This document shows positions 56,098-64,000 of a DNA stretch of 64,000 nt, piece after piece; position 1 is the stretch's first letter; the number at the start of each line of letters is the position of its first letter. The stretch comes from Phragmites australis (Eukaryota > Streptophyta > Magnoliopsida > Poales > Poaceae). The position numbers and the translations under genes are program-made. The stretch spans positions 16,581,334 through 16,645,333 of the forward strand of contig NC_084931.1 of the NCBI RefSeq assembly GCF_958298935.1, written 5' to 3'. The notes beneath the pieces are model-generated. The model ran no database searches. It was not told the DNA's origin and worked only from the letters and a program-made list of their open reading frames with translations.

Positions 56098-57802
56098 AAC
56101 ACAGTAGTGTTGCAAGAAAATAGAGAATATATACTAGAAAAAGTAGGGTTTCACGAGAAAACTTTTAGGATGATTTAAGTTGCATCTTGTGAACCCATTA
56201 ATACAATAAATAATATATAATTAGTTTTCCCTTCGTGTTCGTCGTTTTGGTGTTGATTTTAGATGGATCTTTTGAGCATCACGATTTGTGTTAGTTTGAT
56301 CCATCCAAAATCATCACAGGGCACCAAGATAATGTTTTGTAGAATTTGATTGATTGAATCTTACTAATTTTTGCATAATCACAATATTTGTGTTCGATAT
56401 GCTTTCGTCACATTTTGTCATAGTTTGCTTACGAGTTTTATATCTTTAGATCCAGAGATTCAAGACTTGATTTTTATTGGAATAATTTTGCATGGTTTTG
56501 TCTAGTTTCTTTGATAAAAATTTAAGGGCAATTCAACAGATGGATCTTTTTGACCTCGCTTTTATTGACGTGATATCAGTTTATTATCCTATAATTTGAA
56601 TTTAACTTTCGCAATAATTCACCCTCTCTGAATGGATATTTTGGATGTAATTGATCCTACAATTTATTATCCACTGGGTTGTCGATGATATTCCTGGCCA
56701 AAAATATCTTTGTTTCGAGTTGCATGCTGCTTGTGTCCTTGTTTAGTCAAGCGGTTTTTGTTCCAATGGGCTGATTTGCCTCTTCCTTTCACTATTTATT
56801 GTGATTGTTTTGGTAGTAGTGATGCTTGATTTGACATACGTGTTGAATTTTCTAGCGACAAAGCATTGCTGCTCACGCGAAGAAGATGATCAGCTTTGGG
56901 GCAATGATAGAGCTTAGGAAGTGGCTCTCTATAGGTACTAATGTTGTCATTTCAGTTATTTTAATTTCTTAGATTGTCACATGCTTCCCTATATTTGACA
57001 TGGTGAGCAGACACTGAATAAGCTTATCTTTTAACAATCTAAACATCGTCGCGTTCTAAGCCAGAGAGCTATGCCACGTCAGTTTTTTTACAGCCTTCGT
57101 CCCATAGCATTAAGACGGTAAAAAAACGATGGGCAAATTTACAACACAATAGAAAAAAAAAAACAAAACTGCTGCCTAGAATCTTCGAGGCAGGGAGAAG
57201 CCGGATCTCCTCATGGTCGCCGTTGGTTGGATCTCATCGGATTCGTCTCTCTTCCCTTCTGCCTCCTCCCGCTAGTTGGATCTACTCTGCCGCCAGCTGC
57301 ATCGAACGCGAATGTCACATGCCACCAACGGAGAGGTGCACCACGTGGTGGTCGTCACCCCAGCTGGCGAGTAATCGTCGTGACCTCGCCCTTCATCTCT
57401 ACTCAGGAGTCGCCGCCAACTTCCCTAACCTCGCCACAGCCGCTGCCACCACTAGAGTCCACAGGGGCCATGATCCCATCAGCCACCCCACTGGTCCCCA
57501 CAAGCCCGCTGATGAGGAGCTCACAAACCGTGGTGGATCTAGCCTTGAGGATTTAGGGCCGTCGCATGCCGACGAGGCGGACAATCATGGCCGAGAAGGA
57601 GATCCTCGCAACGGTCGCCTACGAGATGTCAGCGGGGTGGCGTCGGCAGTCTACTTCAGTGGCAGCGCATGGAAACAGAGGCAGCGATGACTTCTACTAG
57701 GAGTGCGGCAGCTAGGGTTTGGAAAACCCTAACCGCCCACTCCCTCTCTCTTATATGCGTGGGGGAGGGGCCCTGTTTGGGCTGAATGGGCCAAAAGGCT
57801 GT
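56098..57802. other. LTR-like and unassigned DNA between hAT and the second Tat element
   Basis: 56098-56650 is AT-rich and ends in 'gcaataattcaccctctctg', reminiscent of long Copia LTR ends. A 57-base exon-like piece lies near 56857-56935 between 'ttttctag' and 'ataggtact'. 57215-57690 is GC-rich with overlapping frames on both strands. 'gcatataagagagaggg' (minus, ~57745-57765) followed by 'aaaccctagc' suggests a minus-strand promoter and leader. No product could be assigned. Confidence 0.3.
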
Positions 57803-58526
57803 TGTTGGAACCGATGTCGCGAACAAGGAGAACCTTCACTTATAGGGAAAGCCGAAGGCTTCTAGGTGTGACACGTGTTTGGGGTAAATTGTCTCAATTG
57901 ATTCTGCCCGTCTCGAACACAGTATGGCCCTATTTATAGCCCATACTCAACCACTCCACACGGGGTTTACAGTTTTTACCCCCTTACCTGCTATATTCCC
58001 GGAATATTCGGGGGCATTATGGTACAATCAAGTGTACTTACATAATTACAGCTCTGCCTGGGCAGTTAAGTGGGCCTCGACACCCAATCGTGGTCTTCGG
58101 TTGACCCCATGACTTTGCTGAAGGCTTCTCAGCTATCAGCTGGAGGTTCACCACGGGCTTCGCTCCTCCTCTTCGGTACCATGAGTCGATCTTCGGTCTC
58201 CGTTTGAAGACGCGCTGCTACCTTTGCCCACTTCGATTAGCAAAACTGTCGTTGTAGCCTTCGGCTTCCGACCGAAGACCCGTTGTCGCCTTCACTGACG
58301 CAGGTAGCTGGGACCGCGGACGCGCCTCTAGTCTTCGACCAAAGGATCGTCCGGATCTTCGCCCGCACGGATGAAGGATTTGGGCCAACCTCTGGGTTGC
58401 GACCGATGGTACCTCGTGATCTTCGCCTGCACTCCCTGAAACATCCCTGTAATCACTCGAATGCGTAGCCACCGGTAGACTTCGAGTTACCTTACAAAGG
58501 GGGAGAGCGAGAGATCATCCCCAATA
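57803..58526 (-). repeat. 3' LTR of the second Tat-type element (724 bp)
   Basis: Read on minus it starts TATTGGGGATGATC (TG changed to TA) and ends GGTTCCAACA. A minus-strand TATA box 'gctataaatagggcc' lies near 57930-57945. The left flank 'gctgt' would be half of a target duplication. Confidence 0.6.
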
Positions 58527-58541
58527 GTAGCCCCCTACGGG
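58527..58541 (-). promoter_or_regulatory. Polypurine tract of the second Tat-type element
   Basis: On minus 'cccgtagggggctac' lies directly before the LTR start, like 'gggcccgggggttac' in the complete element. Confidence 0.55.
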
Positions 58542-58824
58542 TAAGGTTCATCTTCGATGGGCTGAGCCTGTAGACTTCAAGATGTGTCTCAACGCCGTCC
58601 CCTTCGGCCCGTCGAAGGCTTGCGGGGGCAGATGAACTTCGGGAAATTGTCGGATGTAGGTTGTTTTTGTTTTTGTTTTTTTTTTGTTTTTTTGGTATGA
58701 CCATGCTGCCCCTGAATAACTGTTTCGTTTATAGGCATTAAATGTCTTTGATGGATACTGAGACATCATTTCCCACTTCGATTCGAATCCCGAAACGCCT
58801 CGTTTTAACCGCTATCCTCGCTGC

Positions 58825-58832
58825 TATAAATA
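58825..58832 (+). promoter_or_regulatory. TATA box of the antisense gene in the second Tat-type element
   Basis: TATAAATA in 'gctgctataaatacagg', 116 bp before the ATG at 58948, with a plausible untranslated leader between. Confidence 0.65.
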
Positions 58833-58947
58833 CAGGTCCGCGGCTGTTTCTTTTTACTGCACGCCACTGCTCGAGCTTTAGCTCTCGTACGAATTTTCTC
58901 ACTCTCCTCCGAGTCTTTCACCGTCCAAGACTTTTCAGGTCAGCCCG

Positions 58948-61243
58948 ATGGTGCTGAAGGCTAGGTCTAATCGCCCAAAGACATATTGGATTAGGCAATC
59001 GAAGGTGGATGACGAAGTGCTGGTTGGTCTCATGACAGAGGGATTGATCAGCGACGTCTCAAAGGATAGGCTCCCCGGGAACCATCAGACACCGGAGCCT
59101 TCTGAAGATGAAGTTGTTGTTTTCATTGACTATTTTCGAGCAGGCCTTCACTTGCCCTGCGATGACTTGGTTGCCAAGGTACTAAATTTTTTTGAAGTGT
59201 ACCTACACCAGCTCACGCCCAATGCCATTGTGAGGCTCGGGCTATTTGCTTGGGCTGCTCGGTCTGAGGGAGCAAAAGCATCGACCAAGGCCTTCGCTGC
59301 TGCTCACCGGCTTCATCATTAGCCGAAGCCCGTATTCGCCCAAAGCGTGCAGAGCGAAGCACATTATGGGTTCTTAAACTTTGCTTACCGCGCCGGGTTG
59401 TCCACGCCTGCCATCGTGTACAAAAATAAATGGTCGAAGGACTGGACACAGTGGTGGTTCTACCACAAGGTAGATCAACAGGAATTTCTCGTTTGGAAAT
59501 GCGAGGAGGTGAAGGGGAATCGCGCTCTGGACGTGCAATTGAAAGCGTCCCAACGGATTGCTCTCGAGGCCTTCGCCAGGTGTGTGAAGTATTTATCCAC
59601 CCAGGACCTCGTAGAGGAGTTTATAGCCACCGGAGTGTGGCCTCTCAGCCGAGACTGGAGCATCCCGGAGTTTGGGGAGAAGGGGCCTGAGGGGCTCTGC
59701 TGTCCCCATCCTTCCGTGCACGGCTTCACGGGTACACATTCATTTATTATTATTAATGTTTCTGGATTTAACTTCGCTGTCATTTGCTTACATTTCTTGA
59801 TCCTCGTTAGACTTGTCGGTGTCCGAAGTTGAAACAAAAGCTACGATGCTTGTCAGGAAGTTCATGCCGGGCGAAGCCCAGTTGTGCGCTGAACAAGGTC
59901 TTGGCCGAAGGCTCAATCGAATCTTGGAATACAGGGGCCTTTCCTACAGAGACAGGCCGAAGATTAGCGTGCTCCTGTAGGGTCCTGGAGAGGGCTCCCC
60001 GGCGGAGGATGTCAGTGAAGAAGTTCCCACTGGCGCCTCAAAAAAGCGAAGACACCCAGAACACTCACCTCAAAAAAGCAAGGAGACCGGAAGAAAAAGG
60101 CATTGGCCCTTCGAAAAAAGCCGCGCGAGGTTGCCACCGAGGACACTCGCGAAGAGGCATCTCTTGAGGGTGCAGTGGCACCACGCGCCGTGCCTTTAAG
60201 GCAAGAGGTCCCCGAGAGCACCCAGGATCCCCGTCCCTCTCCGAAATCGGGGTTCTGCTCTCGCGTGGACCTTCCCACGCTAATCCTAAGCGATGATAAG
60301 GAAGACCTGGTGGAGACATGAACTATCGTCAAGACTACTGCCAGGGATGCTGAGGTTGAAGGGGGTGAAAATATTGAAGCTGTAGCCTACTCTTTGCCCT
60401 CATCATCCTCGAGCTCATCCTCTGGTACTGAGGAATCGACTCCCACTGCGCCCCACCGTGGCAGGAAAGGGCTGATGAGCCACGGCGGGCTGATTGACGT
60501 GAAGGCCATCGAGCCTGAGGCGTTCAAGGTTTCTTCGTTTGAACCAAGCTCTGGGGAGGTCAGTGATGCGAAGAAGATTTTTAGCACCTTCGTCCTGCCC
60601 GAGCTTGAGATTTCACTCGCCTAGAAGCCCGCCGCCGAACTTCTCGACACCTCCGATGTGGCGATTGCGAATGTATATCAGTGTGTTCTATTATGTTTGT
60701 ATTTTCTTGTCATTTTATTACTCGCTCTCATATCTGCGCGACGTCCTAGGCTGTGCTTATCTCACGGGCTCAACACAAACAGTGGAAAATTACGAAGCCC
60801 GCGCCCGAAACGCGGAGGCGCAAATAGATATGTTACAAAAGCGTGCTGAAAGAGCCGAAGGACACAAACGCGAATTTGTGCGCCGAGCGAGGGAAGCCGA
60901 GGCATGTCTGGAGCAACTTGAGAAGGAACTTAGCGCCCTCCGCTCGGAGAAACAGGACGCCGAAGAGGAGGTCAAGTGCTTGCATCAAAATTTGCAATCA
61001 TCCGAAGCGCAAGTCTCTGACCTGCAGGCGCTTTGCACCGCAGAGACCGGTAAAGCACAATGGTTGCAAGAAGAGCTAAATGAGATGAAGGCTTTGTCCG
61101 AAAATGCCTTAAATGCGCTTGGGGAGCTGGAGCCGAAGGCCGTCGCCGCATGCGAAGCCATCAGTAGCACCTTTGATGGGATTGGTGCTTCGGCCACGTC
61201 CCCAACACTTGATATTGTTAGGCTGGGTGGTCTTATAGGTTAG
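58948..61243 (+). pseudogene. Antisense gene of the second Tat-type element (PF04195-type), broken
   Basis: From ATG 58948 the protein runs MVLKARSNRPKTYWIRQSKV and then the PF04195-type core FRAGLHLPCDDLVAKVLNFF ... LHQLTPNAIVRLGLFAW (59130-59256). A TAG at 59320 follows, then a conserved WSKDWTQWWFYHKV stretch (59434). A probable 79-bp intron (59732-59810) lies between an 'acgggtaca' donor and 'ctcgttag'. A Ser/Lys-rich middle follows with a stop (59977), a frame change and SLPSSSSSSSSGTEESTP (60391), then a second probable intron near 60670-60776. The end is a long coiled coil (VENYEARARNAEAQID ... LQEELNEMKALSENALNALG). The layout equals that of the antisense gene at 18877-22051, but the sequences differ strongly. 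Confidence 0.72.
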
Positions 61244-61482
61244 ATTAATGAAACTAGCGGGAGCCTTCTCCCCGCAGCTCAATTATATGGCGATTTCTGC
61301 GTGATGGTCTCAGCCGGAAGCCTTGTCCAATCAATTGACATGTCTACTTCGGCCATCACACTGTGCTCCAGAAGCACACCTTCCAATACCCAACGAACAT
61401 GTCTACTTCGGCCATGTCGAGGGCGTCGAAGGCCACTGCCCAATCATTCACTACCAATTATTGGTGCAGACACGGCCGCGAT
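61244..61482 (+). other. Downstream end of the antisense gene
   Basis: It contains a duplicated phrase, 'acatgtctacttcggccat', at 61338 and 61399, offset by 61 bp. It is cut at 61483 by the CRM-like LTR. Confidence 0.4.
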
Positions 61483-62390
61483 TGATGAATAATGTTGGCC
61501 TGATCTTTCGATAGGTAGCGATAAGTCGGTAGGTGGAGAACTCGATGTCGAAGATCCAAAGGCTTCGACCCGAACAGATCGTCTCCCTTGCAATCACTAC
61601 ACCACAGCTCCGTTGGTTATCAACCGTGTCACGCGGTTGACCTCGCCAAGAAGGCTCAATCCTTGCAAGCGTACCAAGAACACAAGCAAGAACGTAGAAG
61701 ATGCAATCTGAAATATTGCGAATCGAAATCAAGCACTCGAAGTCGGGGTTCCACAAACACTTGCGGCGGCCTAGTCGGTCTGGAACAAGAGCGAAAATCT
61801 CACAATCTGTGTGTAGATCAATATCTAAGCAAAACCCAACCCTAATTAGGGCGGTGGCTACTGTATATAAAAGACTAGGGTCGGCCAAGGACCCCTGGAC
61901 GCGTCCCTAATAGACTCCAACACGTTACACGGCCCAACGGCCCAAAAGATGGTGGCGCAGCACCCTGATAGATTCTAGATATCTACTTGTTTCGACAATT
62001 TCTGTTGACTCAGAAAGCATTTGGACATGGGACCAGTCCCGTTGGAAATCTTATCTCATTAGCTTTCCAACCATGTGTAGAACGTCAAAAACGGAGTCCG
62101 TATGCGTCCTGGGCGACGATTTTAGTGCATGCTGGTCCTGGACTCCGAAACGGACTCGAACTTGATTGGACCTCGACCTTGGCTTGGGCACCCTTGCTGT
62201 TCTTCTCCCATGTTCCTAAGTAACAATACATCACAATTATTCAGTAGCATCCCATCCTTATCAAAATATAAAGGAGCACTAAGGAACGAGCTCACCTCAT
62301 GATTTAGTTGACGTGCATGAGCCCGTGTCAATGGACCTATTGTTGGAGGAATACTCGGTGTGTGTATCCGAAATAGTGATGTCCTTATCA
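61483..62390 (-). repeat. 3' LTR of the CRM-like element (908 bp)
   Basis: Read on minus it starts TGATAAGGACATCACT at 62390 and is taken to end ATTATTCATCA at 61483, giving TGAT and ATCA ends. A minus-strand TATA-like 'ttttatatacagtag' lies near 61860-61875. The left limit is less certain than the right. Confidence 0.6.
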
Positions 62391-64000
62391 TCCTCCCCCT
62401 CTTGAATTGGAGTCGTCCTCGACGCAATGTCATCTTCTTCTCCCAAGTAAGGCTTTAAATCTGAAATGTTAAATGTGGGACTAACCCCATAATCTGCAGG
62501 CAACTCAAGCTTATATACATTATCATTGATCTTTTTTACAATTTTAAAAGGACCATCAGCTCGAGGCAACAATTTAGACTTTCTCAAATCAGGAAACCTA
62601 TCTTTGCGCAAATGTGACACAAGGTCACCAATTTCAAAAGTAATATGTTTTCGACCTTGGCTACCATAAGTTCTATACTTCTCATTCATCTTTTCAATAT
62701 TTTCCTTAGTCAACTCATGCATTTTCAGAATCAAATCAGCATGTGTCTTAGCATCAAAATTCAATTTCTCGGATGTTGGTAAAGGAAGTAAATCAATAGG
62801 GGCACGGGGGTTAAAACCATACACTACCTGAAACGGACTTACCTTGGTGGTGGAGTGAACTGATCTGTTGTAAGCGAACTCAATATGGGGTAGACACTCT
62901 TCCCACATCCTCAAATTTTTCTTCAAAACAGCCCGCAACATGGTGGATAATGTGCGGTTCACAACCTCCGTTTGTCCGTCGGTTTGAGGGTGACATGTCG
63001 TCGAAAACAGCAGCTTTGTCCCAAGTTTATTCCAAAGTGTCCTCCAAAAGTGACTCAAAAATTTTGCATCACGATCCGAAAAAATGGTGTTAGGCACTCT
63101 ATGCAAACGAATGATTTCCCTGAAAAACAAATCAGCTATATTTGTAGCATCATCGCTCTTGTGACAAGGTATAAAATGTGCCATTTTTGAAAACCGATCC
63201 ACAACGACAAATATACTATCCCTCCCCCTCTTGGTCCTAGGCAATCCTAAAACAAAATCGATAGAAATATCCTCCCAAGGCACACTAGGAACAGGAAGAG
63301 GCATATAAAGTCCATGTGGGTTCAAGCGAGACTTAGCTTTATTGCAAGTAGTGCAGCGTGCCACGTAGAGCTCGATGTCGCGCCTCATCTTAGGCCAAAA
63401 GAAGTGAGCAGCCAGTACATCCTCGGTCTTCTTCACTCCAAAATGTCCCATCAAACCACCTCCATGCACTTCCTGCAAGAACAATTGGCGAATAGAGCTA
63501 GCTGGGATGCATAGCCTGTTAGCACGGTATAGTAATCCATCATTCAGCACATATTTATTCCAAGTTCTTCCTTCTTTACAATGTTCAAAAGCATCTTTAA
63601 AGTCCAAATCAGTAGCATATAATCCTTTAATTGTTTCTAAACCAAAAATCTTATGATCGAGTTGGGACAGCATGGTATAACGTCTAGATAACGCATCTGC
63701 AATGACATTGTCTTTACCTTTCTTGTGTTTAATGATATAAGGAAATGACTCTATAAATTCAACCCATTTAGCATGACGTTTGTTCAGTTTGGCTTGGCTT
63801 CTAATATGTTTCAAAGCTTCATGATCAGAATGAATAATAAACTCCTTGGGCCAAAGATAATGTTGCCATGTTTCTAAAACTCGCACTAAAGCATACAACT
63901 CCTTATCATAAGTCGAATAATTCAGAGATGGCCCATTCAATTTCTCACTAAAATAAGCAACGGGTTTACCTCCTTGTAGTAGCACTCCTCCAATTCCAAT
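62297..64000 (-). CDS. pol polyprotein, RNase H and integrase part (partial, CRM-like Gypsy)
   Basis: An open minus frame of more than 560 codons runs from the window edge to 62297. It has an RNase H end ([20 protein letters not shown] ... [10 protein letters not shown] ... SDHEALKHI ... [12 protein letters not shown]). Integrase shows a zinc finger ([10 protein letters not shown] ... CTTCNKAK), the catalytic D in [11 protein letters not shown] in FSDRDAKFL and E in [10 protein letters not shown], and a GPF-type C-terminal fold ([12 protein letters not shown] ... NISDLKPY). All catalytic residues are present. The frame enters the LTR at 62390 and stops 31 codons later. The family tail [16 protein letters not shown] lies in another frame (62122-62330), so there is one frameshift at the very end. 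Confidence 0.88.
   Translation of the reverse strand: MGIGGVLLQGGKPVAYFSEKLNGPSLNYSTYDKELYALVRVLETWQHYLWPKEFIIHSDHEALKHIRSQAKLNKRHAKWVEFIESFPYIIKHKKGKDNVIADALSRRYTMLSQLDHKIFGLETIKGLYATDLDFKDAFEHCKEGRTWNKYVLNDGLLYRANRLCIPASSIRQLFLQEVHGGGLMGHFGVKKTEDVLAAHFFWPKMRRDIELYVARCTTCNKAKSRLNPHGLYMPLPVPSVPWEDISIDFVLGLPRTKRGRDSIFVVVDRFSKMAHFIPCHKSDDATNIADLFFREIIRLHRVPNTIFSDRDAKFLSHFWRTLWNKLGTKLLFSTTCHPQTDGQTEVVNRTLSTMLRAVLKKNLRMWEECLPHIEFAYNRSVHSTTKVSPFQVVYGFNPRAPIDLLPLPTSEKLNFDAKTHADLILKMHELTKENIEKMNEKYRTYGSQGRKHITFEIGDLVSHLRKDRFPDLRKSKLLPRADGPFKIVKKINDNVYKLELPADYGVSPTFNISDLKPYLGEEDDIASRTTPIQEGEDDKDITISDTHTEYSSNNRSIDTGSCTSTKS

Larger units (their letters stand above)
57803..61482 (-). mobile_element. Second Tat-type Gypsy element, 3' part, minus orientation
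   Basis: A 3' LTR (57803-58526) and polypurine tract read on minus. Next to them, on plus, is a PF04195-type gene. This is the same order as in the complete element at 9698-23943, mirrored. A CRM-like element interrupts it at 61483, and its pol would lie beyond the window. Confidence 0.7.
61483..64000 (-). mobile_element. CRM-like Ty3/Gypsy element, 3' half, minus orientation
   Basis: A 3' LTR (61483-62390) and the RNase H-integrase end of pol read on minus; the remainder is beyond the window edge. The pol frame runs into the LTR, as in CRM-type chromoviruses. The integrase lacks a recognisable classical chromodomain in the part I can read. It is inserted into the second Tat-type element; the target duplication cannot be checked because the other side is outside. 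Confidence 0.75.

Noticed and set aside
1..64000. CRISPR-like array among the regular tandem repeats
   Set aside because: Repeats are contiguous without unique spacers of constant length, and the context is a plant genome.

Overview
The window reads as nuclear DNA of a grass (monocot), almost wholly built from nested transposable elements. The grounds are: plant-type Ty3/Gypsy elements of the Tat kind with antisense genes, a chromovirus-like Gypsy element, a Copia LTR, at least six CACTA ends with TnpD/TnpA remnants, a hAT element, and one compact GC-rich host gene with the DUF688 signature. There are no bacterial operons, CRISPR arrays or rRNA genes. No tRNA was recognised. No species is claimed.

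Layout. 1-6913: 3' part of a decayed, satellite-rich Gypsy element (A) with a gag zinc-knuckle relic, three kinds of tandem arrays, a polypurine tract and a 3' LTR. 6541-8113: a 527-bp unit present three times; each unit fuses the end of that LTR to CACTA sequence. 6914-8775: 5' end of a minus-strand CACTA (CACTA-A). 8776-9627: minus-strand Copia 5' LTR plus primer binding site. 9698-23943: a structurally complete 14.2-kb Tat-type Gypsy element (TSD ACCCC) with gag-pol on plus and a PF04195-type gene on minus between pol and the 3' LTR. 24029-34439: plus-strand CACTA with TnpD and a TnpA that ends in a Ulp1-type protease domain, cut by a CRM-like LTR at 34440. 34440-38062: LTR-derived DNA. 38063-42190: remains of a minus-strand CACTA, itself split by a complete small CACTA (38592-40945, TSD ATA). 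43373-44906 and 44939-46283: two non-autonomous CACTA elements only 32 bp apart. 46832-47482: the one convincing host gene (DUF688). 47614-48861: a 0.53-kb direct repeat pair behind it. 51364-56097: a hAT element with 8-bp target duplication. 57803-61482: 3' LTR and antisense gene of a second, minus-strand Tat-type element. 61483-64000: a CRM-like Gypsy element (minus) inserted into it, running off the window.

How the parts relate. The two Tat-type elements share an architecture: an antisense gene beside the 3' LTR with its own TATA box and a short first intron. Most internal stop codons in the complete Gypsy element are TAG where CAG is expected, the pattern left by deamination of methylated CHG sites. 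Element ends, target duplications and interruptions give a relative order of insertion at several places. The host gene has a CACTA end about 550 bp upstream of its start codon. All assignments were made by eye from translations and motifs; no search was run.
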